A stretch of 64,000 bases of DNA from Asterias amurensis (Eukaryota > Echinodermata > Asteroidea > Forcipulatida > Asteriidae). Location of the stretch: positions 16,133,701 through 16,197,700 of the forward strand of contig NC_092662.1 of assembly GCF_032118995.1 (NCBI RefSeq), given 5' to 3'. Shown here piece by piece: positions 1 through 11,500 of the stretch (position 1 is the first letter of the stretch; each line of letters starts with the position of its first letter). A program made the position numbers and the translations under genes. Under the pieces are notes generated by a model. That model made no database searches. It saw only the letters and a program-made list of their open reading frames with translations, and was not told where the DNA came from.

Positions 1-1766
1 CAGTAGAATCCAGCCACCTGATCGTAGCAGACCCCGCCGTTCTCACATGGGTTTGACTCGCAGTCATCGATGTTGATCTCGCAGAAGGCCCCGCTGTAAC
101 CATCCAGACAGAAGCACTGGAAACTGCCGATGCCATCCATGCATGTCGCTCCATTGAAGCACGGCCGGCTTGCACACTCGTTGATGTTAGTCTCACAGTT
201 TGGCCCAGAGTATCCGACAGGGCATTCACACCTGTACGATGCAACAAGATCGAGACACTCTCCGCCATTTAGACACGGTGATGAGACGCATTCCTGTACA
301 TCAATCTGGCACTGTCTGCCCGTATAACCTGGTGCGCACACACATGTAAAGTCATCTACGAGATCGAGGCAGCCGCCAAAGTTCTGGCACGGTTCTGACC
401 AGCATTCGTTGATGTCATGCTCACATATAACGCCGTAGTATCCCGGTGCGCATGCACAGTAGAAAGTCCCAATTCCATCAAGGCACGTGCCGTTGTTCAA
501 ACAGGGACTCATCTCACAGTCGTCTACCAAAATCTCGCAGTGGAATCCTTGGAAACCGAGGAGACAAAAGCATGAGTATCCTCCGATAGTGTCTACGCAT
601 GTTGCGCCGTTCTGGCACGGCTCAGACACGCATTCGTCAATCTCTATACTGCATGTTTTTCCCGTGAAACCGACTAGGCACTTGCAGATGAAGTCCAGTC
701 CGATATTTTGACACACCGCGCCATTCTGGCAAGGGTCAGACTTGCAGCGGTTGATTAGAGTCTCGCAGTGGTTCCCGCCGTAGTCTGGCGGACATGCGCA
801 GAAGTAGCCGCTGAGGAGGTCAATGCATGTTGCATTATTCATGCAGGGGTCGCTGTTACATTCATTTATGTTAAACTCACAGTGGGTACCGCTGAACCCT
901 AAGAGGCAGACGCATCTATAACTGTTATGACGGTCCTCACAGACCCCATACTGGCATGGAGAGCTTTCACATTCGTTAATCTTGGTGCTGCAGTGTTTCC
1001 CTTTGAAACCAGCCATGCAATGGCACTGGTAGCCACCGATCAGGTCCTCACATCTCCCTCCGTTGTTACATAGTCCGTTAGAACGAGGTCGTCGCCTCCC
1101 CTTTAATCTCTGTTGACACTCGTCAATGTCAAATTGACACCTGTCGCCATTGTACCCGTCGACGCACTTACAGGTGAACCTCTGCTTGTGGTCAATACAA
1201 GTCCCGCCGTGCTCACATGGGTCTGACTTGCAGGCGTTGATCCTTAGGATCTGACAATTCTTCCCTGTGTAACTTGGCTTGCAATCACATTTGTAGTCTC
1301 CACTCAAGTCTGTGCACTCCGCTCCGTGCTGACACGGTTCACTCTCACATTCATCAACGCTGTATTCGCAGTACTTCCCATAGAATCCCGTTGGGCAAAT
1401 ACATGCGTAATCAGCCACTAAGTCCACGCACGTTCCGTTGTTCTGGCACCGTTCCGGCGAGCAGTCGTCACTGTTGATCTGGCAACGCGTTCCCCGGTAA
1501 CCCATTGTGCAAATGCAGGTGTAACTCATCGAGCCATCAATGCACATGGCACCGTGAAGACATGGGTTGGAATCACAATTAGTGGTATCGGTTTCGCAGT
1601 TTGTTCCAATGTATCCGTCGGCGCAGAGGCATTTGTAGCCAGTTTGCGCTTCCTCGCACGTCCCATGATGAAGACATGGCCAGCTTTCGCAGAAGCTCAA
1701 ACGCTCTTGACACAGGGGGCCTTTCCATGGCGGGGAACAAATACAGCGAAAGCCGGATTCAAGTCT
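1..1766 (-). CDS. Large exon of tandem EGF-like domain protein (partial, runs off window)
   Basis: The minus strand is open through the whole exon and reads as tandem EGF-like domains: the C-terminal part of one domain, 14 complete domains, then the start of another at the window edge. Each has six cysteines in the C-x4-C-x5-C-x8-C-x-C-x8-C style, and many linkers read DIDEC, VDEC or INEC, the calcium-binding EGF consensus. The exon begins at an acceptor (CT at 1767-1768 on the plus strand) in phase 0, which joins exactly to the exon at 2707-2753. Fourteen EGF domains in one exon is unusual, since EGF domains are often one per exon. One domain (minus strand, about 1128-1081) carries an arginine-rich insert, KGRRRPRS. 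The family is Notch/Crumbs/fibropellin-like, but no LamG, LNR or other domain is visible, so no specific gene is named. The product is very probably extracellular. Confidence 0.9.
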
Positions 1767-2706
1767 CTAAATAAAGAAATAATACAAAAAGATATTTTTA
1801 CTACTATTATATTTCTGATAGTGAAACCAAAGGATGGCTCAAAAGTGAACTTTATTATTTTAAAAATTACAAGAATCCTTGACTACTGATAGCCGGTAAT
1901 AGCGCTATTAGTGCAAGGGGGCAGATGACCATAAACATTTTAATTTGTACAATTATCCATTTTATGAATGACACCCATTGGAACAGACGTTGATGTACAA
2001 TGTTACCATGGAAACCGTGAGGCTACAATTGAGCATGCCCAGCCACCATAAAAAAATTGGTCTGACGGTCTGAGTAGTGCACCGGTTATTAGGTAAATTG
2101 ACTGAACTAATCGGTGTTTACCTAACTCACCCTAGCGGCAGCATAGGGGGTCAGAGTTTTAATGGAGTGTTAAGTCATGGCTAAGCTGTTAAAAGCACCA
2201 GACTCGGGCTATGCTGAACAGCAGAGTGTGGATTCTGGTGCCTGACTCAATTTTTGCTTAGCAAAGAAATTTGTCAAGCAGTATTTTCTGCTGGGGCGGG
2301 GGTAACAGGATCTAAGACACATTTTGGTTATTGTCAAAGACCCATCTTCTCTGTTGTATCTCAACATATGCACAAAATACCAAACATGTGAAAATTTGAA
2401 CTCAAATGGTCGTCGAAGTTGTGAGATAATAATGGAAGAAAAACACCTTTGTCACACAAATTTGTTTAAGTGAGAAATTACTTCTTAATCAGAAACGTTG
2501 TTACTTCAGAGGGAGCCATTTCTCACAATGTCTCATACTATCAGCAGCTCTCCATTGCTCGTTACCAAGTTAGTTTTTATGCTAACAATTATTTTGAGTT
2601 ATTACCAATAGTGTCCATTGCCTTTAAAATGAAGGAAACTGAAGATAGGAACCCGAAAGAAAATTGAGGTTTCTGAATAAGAGAGTAAACTTTGGATATT
2701 ACTTAC
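1767..2706 (-). other. Intron of the EGF-repeat gene
   Basis: AT-rich spacer between the two EGF exons, with a GT donor (AC at 2705-2706 on plus) and AG acceptor (CT at 1767-1768). It holds one TTAA-flanked short inverted-repeat element (2322-2627) and a tRNA-like stretch around 2175-2250. No further EGF exon was seen in it. Confidence 0.75.
2322..2627 (-). mobile_element. Family-alpha TTAA-flanked MITE-like element, antisense copy
   Basis: Reverse-orientation copy of the ~350-bp element best seen at 5023-5369. Its right end reads CAATAGTGTCCATTGCCTTTAA, the inverse of the TTAAAGGCAGTGGACAC terminus, and its interior shares the CTCCCTCTGAAGT and CGACGA blocks in reverse complement. It has no coding capacity. 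It sits in the EGF gene intron. Confidence 0.8.
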
Positions 2707-2753
2707 CTCACAGGAACCTTCTCCACAAGGTTGATCTAAACAAGGGTCAGAAT
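2707..2753 (-). CDS. Short exon encoding the start of an EGF-like domain
   Basis: A 47-nt minus-strand exon bounded by TTTGACAG at its 5' side and GAG|GTAAGT at its 3' side. It enters in phase 1 (two bases complete a codon) and leaves in phase 0. It reads SDPCLDQPCGEGSCE, and joining it to the exon at 1766 gives a normal six-cysteine EGF domain (CLDQPCGEGSCE then RLESGFRCICSPPWKGPLC). The exact phase match is strong evidence that both exons belong to one transcript. The preceding exon must end in phase 1 and was not found in the window. Confidence 0.85.
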
Positions 2754-3036
2754 CTGTCAAATATATGAAGAAATAGTTTTAATTAAAAAAATGACATATT
2801 TTTGTACATTTTTTAAAGTCAATTATGTTTCAGAACTATATATACACAGGTTTTAGTATTTAAAACTTATAAGGAGTGTTTTTTTGCTGATTAGTCGCTT
2901 GAAGAGGATGTCATGAAATAATTAAAAATAATTATATTTATAATAAAAGCAGAAAGATGGACGATTATTGATATGGATATTAATTTTGGTTTCAACCAAA
3001 GTTTTTCTAAGACATACATCTGCGGATTTTTAACAA

Positions 3037-3217
3037 CTCTGAAAGCACATGAATTTGTGCAAGAAGGGTGTTTTGTCTTTCGTTATTCTTTTGCATCTTT
3101 GATGACCAATAATTGAGTCAAAATGTTGACAGGTTTGTTATTCTATGCATATGTTGGGATACACCAAGTGAGAATACTAGTCTTTGACAATTACCAAAGG
3201 TGTCCAGTGCCTTTAAG
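3037..3217 (+). mobile_element. Family-alpha element, right-half fragment
   Basis: Matches the right half of the copy at 5023-5369: GGTTTGTTATTCTATGCATA, then GATACACCAAGTGAGAA, ending GTGTCCAGTGCCTTTAA. The left half is missing. Confidence 0.75.
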
Positions 3218-3689
3218 CATGTTACTTTCATTTTAGAAAACCTCTTTGTAAGCCTTCCCATGGTTCATATAGTTGTATCCCTACAATTTGTAATGATCTA
3301 GAATCAAGCTGCAAATCCCCTGCAGCCTTGTCGCCATTTTCGCAACCAACTTGAAAATATTATTAGTTTCCTTTCGTAATTCAATGAGATTAAATCAATC
3401 ACGAAATCGAAGGACACGTCATAATAAGAATTCTATGGCATGGGGATTTTTTTTCGAAGGGGTTGTTCGTGTTTTCAATCCCTCGCCCACACAACTACCC
3501 AAACTCAGAGGGAAAGGCGACTTTTGTTACTGACTAATCCATTTTTCGCTTGCCTTCTTTCGTGGTGGTGTTTCTAATATGTTTTTAAGTCACTTTAAAG
3601 CTCTCCTTTGATATTTTTCTTGCTGTTTACCCCTTGGTTTTTACATTTCATAAACTACACCCCCCCCCCCCCTATGAAAGGCTTGGTGT

Positions 3690-3850
3690 ACATTTGGTAA
3701 TTACTCCACAAGTTAATTACCATCAAATCTTACTTGGTAAAGATCACTGGAGACCTGATATTATAAAACATTGTTAGAAACAACCCCCTTTCGAGTAATG
3801 TAGTTTTAGAAAAAGAGGTTATTTGTCATCTGATAAATGCACAAAACTCT
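3690..3850 (+). repeat. Diverged alpha-like repeat fragment
   Basis: Contains GGTAATTACTCCACAAGTTA, then CTTACTTGGTAAAGA and GTAATGTAGTTTTAGAAAAAG, resembling the left half of family alpha but with CCACAAG in place of AAAATAA. A close relative is at 61390-61490. Confidence 0.55.
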
Positions 3851-5022
3851 ATGCAAAAAAGGACTTTGTTTTCTTTTCGTTCATAAAATTTGGTTTTTAC
3901 CCTTTTACCGACCAATGTGTATTAATTGAGTCACTTTACGTATAACTCTACTTAACACTATCTGTCCACGGTCAAGCATTTTTTTATTTATTATTTGTTG
4001 CTAATAGTGGTAGGGGTTTGAGGTGCAAGTAAACACCATCGACCTTTTAAATCCATAACCCATTGGCATGGTAACGGCTCTTTTTTTTTGTGTTGGGCAT
4101 TTTAGACCAATTATGGGGGAAAATTCCAAGATTTATGAGCTAGGTCTTTCTGAGAGCACATCTTTTTATGATGACAGTTTTTGGACTTTTGCCCTTCCCT
4201 GGACGGCATGTGCTTGTTTTATTGTTTTGCTTTTGTTTGTCCGAAGAATTAAAATGAATAAATAAAATAAACAGATGTCTTACCCCTAGACCACCGAGCT
4301 AGCCCGGTGGAATAGAGGTAGTCAGAATCCACAGCAATGATTTGATACTAGTACACTATTTTCATGCAACTTTGATGAGCCATTAGGTCCATTTTTTCAC
4401 ATGTTTGTCACTGTCTGCACACTATATTTCTTTATTATGAAATGAACTGGTCTTCAAGGTGAAAATTTCAAAAAGTTTACCCTCCTTAAACAGAATTGAT
4501 TTCTTGGGTAAACGCGGCGCCACGCAATAAAAGAAGGTCATGCTAACTTACATGGTTTGCAGATAATGGTGATAGAAAGCTTTTCCTACATTATTACTTG
4601 TTTTTTTTTAGAAAATGGATATAAAACAGTTTTAAAAAATGGTTTCCTCTTATTGGGACGAAAATTATTTTAGCATGTATAACAGATTTTTGCGACTTTC
4701 CTGAAATAATTGCTCTTTGATTTTTACTCTTTTTTCCCCCTCCAAAACTTAATGACTAATGAAGCTGAAAATTGATCTTCAGAAGGTTTAAAAACCCTTT
4801 AGGCCAGAACATTTCCTTTGGTCTTACCGGAAAAAAGTACTTAAAATGGTGTGTTGCTCCAATGCACTTTCTGCTTCAGTGACTCCATAAATATGGCCCC
4901 TAATTGAAAAACTAAATGAAGTTGGGAGCCCCCTCCCCATCCCACCACTTAGCTCCTACCATTCCTAACCCATGACCCATAATACATCCTTGCATGCCCT
5001 CCTGCCGACACTATGTCATCTT

Positions 5023-5369
5023 AAAGGCAGTGGACACTATTGGTAAATACTCAAAATAATTATTAGCATAAAACCTTACTTACTGACGAGTAATGGGGAG
5101 AGGTTGATAGTACAAAACTTTGTGACAAACGGCTCCCTCTTAAGTAATGTAGTTTTTGAGAAAGAAGTTATTTTCCACAAGTTTGATTTTGAGACCTCAG
5201 ATTTAGGATTTGAGGTCTCGAAATCAAGCATCTGAAAGCACACAACTTCGTGTGACAATGACCGATTGAGCTCAAATTTTCACAGGTTTGTTTTTGTATG
5301 CATTATGTTAAGATACACCAAGTGAGAACACTGGTCTTTGAAAATTACCAACAGTGTTCGGTGTCTTTA
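5023..5369 (+). mobile_element. Family-alpha TTAA-flanked MITE-like element (reference copy)
   Basis: About 347 bp with inverted ends: TTAAAGGCAGTGGACACTAT on the left and the reverse complement of that (…GTGTCTTTAA) on the right. TTAA abuts both ends, the target-site signature of piggyBac-type transposition. The centre is itself palindromic around GAGACCTCAGATTTAGGATT. No open frame of note, so it is non-autonomous if mobile. Confidence 0.85.
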
Positions 5370-5893
5370 AATTCTAAATACAGGCCTTTATTATGTGTTG
5401 GCTATTTCGGGTTTATGTTTAGGTTTACAAGAGCCTTCATAATGAGTCAAATCGAAGCAGTGTACTTGAAACCAATTTATTACGGTTCATTAAATTGATT
5501 TACTGCAACAGAATTTCATTTCAAAGAGTGGTCGCGCTTTTTGAGATATCGTCGAAAATCGAAGATTAACATCAAACTTACACGGTCTAATGATGATGAT
5601 AGTAGAAAACATCCCTTGAAATATTTCTGCCTGAAATGTCATATTTGATGTGAAATAAATAATTTAACTTTGCGTTTGGAGTTTATCGCTCAGTGAGCGT
5701 TTTATTCATTTCTTTTGTTTGCATCAATGTCATGCAAACTGTCTAATCGGTTTTTCACTATTTTCTCGTGACCCAGATGGCCGATCGATCTCAAACTTCT
5801 ACGGATTTGTCTGTTTATGTATATGGTGGATTACATAAAGTGCTTACACTGCCAGCAACTGTTTTGTTAGCAAAAACCGATTCTGTAATGTTC

Positions 5894-6058
5894 CTTTAAG
5901 TGAGAAATTACCTATTTCTCAAAGACTACGATACTTTAGACAGGGAGCCGTTTCCCACCTTGTTTATACTATCAACAGCTCTCTATTGCGCGTTACAAAG
6001 TAATTTTTTCATGTTCAATTATTTTGAGTAATTATCAATAGTAACCAGTGCTTTTACA
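5894..6058 (-). mobile_element. Family-alpha fragment
   Basis: Antisense left half: AAGTGAGAAATTACCTATTT, then CTATCAACAGCTCTCTATTG and TTTTGAGTAATTATCAATAG. Truncated and more diverged than the 5023 copy. Confidence 0.7.
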
Positions 6059-6199
6059 GGTGATAACCAAACGTATACCTTCCCTTTAATCTCTAATAGC
6101 ACTTTATACTGTATTTAACTGAGGCAGTGTCATTGAAGACTCTTTAGCTGGGTTAATTTAATTGATTTACTGCCACCGGTACCCTGCCTCAAAGGTTAT

Positions 6200-6296
6200 T
6201 AAAGCGAACACGAGCTGAGCTGGGAAACACTTTATTCCTCTTCCGTTCCTCACAACACACGGGTTGAAACTCCCACGTTGAAACTGAAGAAGATAG
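6200..6296 (+). promoter_or_regulatory. Candidate 5' non-coding exon of the VTT-repeat/PAN gene
   Basis: The sequence ends in AAGATAG|GTGAGTTG, a strong donor, and has no in-frame start. The next acceptor on this strand, TCTCTCAACGACAG at 8508, lies 11 bases before the ATG of the secreted PAN-domain protein, so this fits an upstream UTR exon. The 5' boundary is a guess and no TATA box was identified. Confidence 0.4.
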
Positions 6297-6531
6297 GTGA
6301 GTTGTTTCTTTGCTGAATTGACACTTGTTAGCGCTGTTCACACGACAGCAATTTTAACAGGGGACCCACGCTTTGTTTTTAGCATGGTTGTAAAATGTAG
6401 CAATGTTTGGCAAGATTTTACAAGAGACTTTGGAAAGTAAAAAAAAATTGTCAAGTCACCTTTTGTAAAATTGTACAACCATGCTACAATTTAGCAAAGG
6501 ACACTTGCTAAATAATTGCTTTTGTGTGAGC

Positions 6532-6669
6532 TGGGGTCGATTTCACAAAGAGTTAGGATGGACTAGTTCTAGGAGATATACACTTAGCATGGACAGTCCT
6601 AAGTTAGGACGAGTTACTGGTCCTAACTCGAGATAAGACTAGTCCTAACTCTTTGTGAAATCCACCCCT
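6532..6669. mobile_element. Family-delta palindromic element
   Basis: Inverted ends CTGGGGTCGATTTCACAAAG and CTTTGTGAAATCCACCCCTG enclose repeated GTCCTAA/TTAGGAC blocks, so the whole unit folds back. About 138 bp, non-coding. Further copies at 7150-7326 and 13453-13618. Confidence 0.8.
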
Positions 6670-7149
6670 GGGCTTTCGTATTGAGGTAATATGATTGTTC
6701 AAAGGTTATGAAAATCGGAGAAAAACAAATTCCTGGAGGGGAGATTTTATTCAAGTTTCTTCAATTGGATTTAGCTGATATTCAGATTACTGTGAATTTG
6801 TTTGCACACATGAAAAAAAGTGACTATTGTTTGAGCTCTTTTTTGTGGGGGTTGGGATTGGGTGTGGTCTTTTTTTTTTTGCCTGGTTTTATTGAAGCAG
6901 TCCTGCCAGAAGAAGATAGAAGTGTCTAAAGTTTTCTCACCAGTAAAGAAAAGGCAAAATGTTGGCCCCGATCACAACTAACAAGAAAATACCTTGAAAC
7001 TACTGCTCGTTGACATTTTGATAGGACACAAATATTTGAAATGTGTACAAAATAATTTTAGTATAGTGTATTTTTTTGGAATAGCATTAGAGTAACATTT
7101 AAGATATTGAATGAGACTAGAAACTATTGTGGTAGAAGGTTTGCAGTGC

Positions 7150-7326
7150 CTGGGGTGGATTTCCCAAAGGTAGTCCTAACTTAGGACAAGTCCTAAGCAA
7201 TGCTAAGAGATAGGACTGGTCCTAAGTTAGGACCAGTAACTCATCCTAATTTAGGACTGGTCCTATCTCTTAGCATTGCCTAGGACTAGTCCTAAGTTCG
7301 GACTACCTTTGTGAAATCCACCCCAG
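7150..7326. mobile_element. Family-delta palindromic element
   Basis: Ends CTGGGGTGGATTTCCCAAAG and CTTTGTGAAATCCACCCCAG. The interior is dense in TCCTAACTTAGGAC-like words arranged symmetrically around position 7240. Only about 480 bp from the previous copy, and different enough to be an independent insertion. Confidence 0.8.
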
Positions 7327-8508
7327 TGCTACTAATGACCTCCATTAGATAGAGTTGCTTGAGCAGAAATATTGCTTCAAGAGAAAGAAAGAAAAAAACC
7401 TCTCAACTTGAGTTCAAGGATGATAAGTATTAAGTGACCAAGTTTGTTTTGTTACATTTGTCATAATGGCTTGGTGACCATTTTTTCTTCTTCAAATAAT
7501 GCACAACACCAAATCGCCCACTAATGGCCTCCATTTCGGAGTTGCTTAAGCAAACAACATTGCTTAATAATTTCCTACTAAGCAAAAACAACCAGTATAC
7601 TGGTCATCAATGGTACATATTATGACATAACTGGTAAGCATAATGTTGTGCTAAGTTATGACTTTGACCTTGTTGTAACTGCAAATGGCTACGATGTTAC
7701 GAGTCCTACATAAGTGCTTTTGTCTCATAAAACATTGCAAAATGTGGGTTTTCTTATTCAACCGTAGTAATGTTAAAATATTTACATCAAGTTACTCGAC
7801 CATTTGTTGCTAGGACGGCAAGTATTATTGTTATTATAAGTACAGTATCTATGGTAATGAAACCTATCAACCCTCCAAAGTGTCTGTAGGCCCGAAGATA
7901 ACTGTGGGGGAAAAAAACATCAGTTTCAGAAGTGGGAGGGAAAACCTTATTACTATACTAGGGGGAAACCCCACATAGTCACCAGAGATCATTTCATGAA
8001 GCTATTTAGCAGACAATACTGCTTATCAAATTTCTTTGTTAACCCGAAAAGAGTGTGGCACCAGCGGCATCAGTGTTAACTTCATGGAAGGTTGGCTGGT
8101 AACCAGTTTCTGTAGAGCAATATTTTTCTATGCTTAGCAAGTTGTTATGCTTACAGACTTTTATGCAAATAAATTGCGGCAAGGTACGAAATGAAACCCA
8201 ATCCACACATACAGAAGGCTCAGCATGGATGAGGAGAAATCAGGAAACCATCCAAGCTGACGTGAATATTAATATAACCGTTTTTATTAATCATGATCGG
8301 GAAAACTAAGATCATAAGCTAAATTCACTTATAGTAGCGGTTCATAGAGCATAGTTTCAAGGACTATAATCATGCTATAAGGCTGGCTTCTTAGAATGCC
8401 ATTTCATGATGAAACTCGCAGGTACAGTAGTAATGTATTACTCTACAAAGCACAACACTAAAGTGTGAATTGGTTCATTTTTTTTTCACCCAACTCTCTC
8501 AACGACAG
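7327..8508. other. Intronic AT-rich stretch before the PAN gene start
   Basis: Probably part of the first intron of the VTT-repeat/PAN gene (donor 6297, acceptor 8508). It contains words typical of the GGGCCCAATTTCATA family (TGCTTAAGCA, TTGTGCTAAGTTATGA) but no intact copy, and no convincing exon on either strand. Confidence 0.45.
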
Positions 8509-11500
8509 GATCCAGTAAGATGGCGGGGATGAAGAGAATCTTAAGCGGTCTCTTTGTTGTAAGTATATCTCAAAATGGTTTCAATAAGGGGAACAGGCTT
8601 CGTGTTTAAAAAAACTCTGGGGCTTAAGAGGGTTTTGATAGAGCTTTTGTAGATCAAGATGTTGACCATGACATGAATCCATACTCTGTGAATAGAGATG
8701 TCATAAAATTTAACAAGTTTCAGCTTCATTAGTTGTCAAGTTTTTGAGGGAAAAAAGTGAAAAGCACAGAGCAATTTTTTTCAGGGGAGTCGCATAAATC
8801 TGTTGTACATGCTAAAATAATTTTCATGAAATTGTTTTACTCATTGTTCAAAAAGTACAGCACCTTAGCAAGTATTACTATACTTCAAGAGAAGCAATTC
8901 TGCTATCATCATCTTTGAACCGCATAATCTTTGGACGTTTGTGTTTTGTGTTGACAAAAACTAACCAAGGTAACAGGCTTTGTTGTTTGAGAAGTAGGGC
9001 TTATACATTCAGGAGAGTTATTACAATGTACAATCATAAATACCTAAGACAGTTTATCTATTCTGATTGGTCGAGAGGGCATCACGAGGGGTTGTTTGAA
9101 CGGATGATATAACACCAGTAAAAAGTGTTGAAACATGGGCTTTACACGGGAGCTTGCACCTGTGCTTATAAGACAGTTTCTTCATTCCTATTGGTCGAGA
9201 GCAACAGCTGAAACAGTTGTGCCACATCACGCGATATGCGCGACGCGCACAGCATTCCCTTATAAGGAGTTGTTTACCTGAGGGCGGCGGAGGGCTTTAC
9301 CATTTCATAGCTGGAGGGGTGTTGTGTTGAAAGAAATCATTGAACAATTATAATTTTTGCATTTATTTTACTTTTTGACCAAAAAGTGTTGATTTTTTTA
9401 CCGAAAAGGTATTTATGAATAGGAATCAAAGTGTGTTGATTCGGTTTTCAACTAGTGGTTTAAACCTGCCGAGGCCTGGTTCTTGATAATTGACCTCGAC
9501 TTCGTCTCGGTAAAATTATCGAGAACCAGGCCTCGTTGGGATTAAACCACTAGTTGAAAACCTCTTCACCACACATTGATTCCCTTAATCTTTTACTCCC
9601 TGTACACAGATGCTGTTCTTGGTGGGTTTGGTTTCAAAAGGATATGGTGAGTTCTACCCAGGTCATGACAGCTTTAATATTACAAGACTTCACCAGGCCT
9701 GAAGTCTTTTAAAATTAAAATTGAGTGAGAAATTACCTCTTTCTCAAAAACTCAATTACTTCAGATGGAGTCATCTGACAATGTTTTATACTATTAACAG
9801 CTCTCCGTTTCTCGTAACCAAGTAAGTTTTTATGAAACAGTGATTTTGAGTAATTAACAATAGGGCCAAGCCTGTAAAAGATTAAGCATATCCGGTTGTC
9901 GGAGTTACAATATAGTGAAAAAACACATTCACTTTTTTCAAACATATGGTTTTGGATCCGCGATTCAAAACTGTAGCATTGCAGGTAAAAGTTTGTCAAA
10001 GGAATGATTCCACCATGACCATCATTATAGCTTGAATGTTATGTTAAAACCTGTGAACATTTCTATTTAGATTCAGGCCTGGAATTTCATTTTTTTTAAC
10101 ATGTTGGAAGGGCAAGGCCATTTTCATTTTGCAAAGGGCACTCCAATTGGAAAATCTTAGAGTCAATGGGAAACTTTTGAAGTGCACCAAGACCAACACC
10201 AGGGGCAACGAATGTCATGGCCTGCGAGGCCTGCCTGTAATGCCAGGCCTGTAGAATTTGCCACTGTTGCGTGCACTCTTAAATTAATATCGTCTTTCTT
10301 CAAAAGTATGCTGATCACTGATCAGATAATTATAATTAACCTATCAATAATTTATGATGATTAATGCTTGCTTGAAAGTTTTCACACTATTTAAAATATT
10401 TTTATATAATTATTATAATGGGAGACACTTAGTGGCAGGACTCTCACCCCCCCCCCCAATGCCCCCCCCCCATATGAAATCACAGAAAAGTATACTGCTT
10501 TGGAACTGCATCAAGGTTTAAATAACGATCAATTAACTTATTTAAAGATAATCTTGGACAACTTTGCCCCCCCCCTAAATATTGTTCTGCAATATTATTC
10601 GCTATCGCTCATGACAAATCTTGATTTGTACATTCTTTAAGTAGGAGAAGATACTTCTGATCCTGGTAGATTTGATTATTATGGCAACCCTATTACTGAA
10701 CATGTGACCACTGTGGCCCCGCCAGTAACCACTGTTGCCCCACCAGTCACCACTGTTGCCCCGCTGGTCACTACTGTTGCCCCGCCAGTCACCACTGTGG
10801 CCCCGCAAGTCACCACTGTGGCCCCACCAGTCACAACTGATGTCCCGCCAGTCACCACCGTGACCGCACCAATCACCACCGTGACCGCGCCAGTCACCAC
10901 TGTTGCCCCACAAGTCACCACTATTGCCGTGCCAGTCACCACTGTGGCTGCACCAGTCACCACTGTGGCTGCACCAGTCACCACTGTAGCTGCACCAGTC
11001 ACCACTGTGATCGCACCAGTCACCACTGTTGCCCCACCAGTCACCACTGTTGCCCCGCTGGTCACTACTGTTGCCCCGCCAGTCACCACTGTTGCCCCGC
11101 AAGTCACCACTGTGGCCCCACCAGTCACAACTGATGTCCCGCCAGTCACCACCGTGACCGCACCAATCACCACCGTGACCGCGCCAGTCACCACTGTTGC
11201 CCCGCAAGTCACCACTATTGCCGTGCCAGTCACCACTGTGGCTGCACCAGTCACCACTGTGGCTGCACCAGTCACCACTGTAGCTGCACCAGTCACCACT
11301 GTGATCGCACCAGTCACCACTGTTGCCGCACCAGTCACAACTGTTGCCCCCCAAGTCACCACTGTTGCCAGCACAGGTGCTCCCGATGACACAACTGAAG
11401 TTTCACAAACTTCAGTAGCTGAGATCAGCACGACTGTCCAAACAGCATCTGACCGTTGGAGCTGCCAGAAAGGTAGGTTCACTCAACTTCCCATTTCAGG

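Larger units (their letters stand above)
2754..6199. other. Repeat-rich non-coding stretch
   Basis: No exon with both splice sites and an open frame was found on either strand. It contains family-alpha copies or fragments (3037-3217, 3690-3850, 5023-5369, 5894-6058), a poly-C run near 3660, and two copies of another unit that begins at AACTTACAYGGT (near 4549 and 5576). It would be upstream intron of the EGF gene if that gene continues to higher coordinates. Confidence 0.5.

Noticed and set aside
4068..4265. 65-aa plus-strand frame with a hydrophobic C-terminal segment
   Set aside because: No splice context, promoter or homologue recognised; AT-rich sequence readily gives hydrophobic chance frames.
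6933..6970. Possible small minus-strand exon (TTTTCTTGTTAG acceptor, ACTG|GTGAGA donor) that could join the EGF gene
   Set aside because: The required reading frame begins TTG TGA, a stop, so it cannot supply the missing phase 0-to-1 exon.
10602..11482. Long minus-strand open frames over the VTT array
   Set aside because: They arise from the 21-bp repeat lacking stops; no splice signals, signal peptide or domain support them, whereas the plus strand has matching exons.
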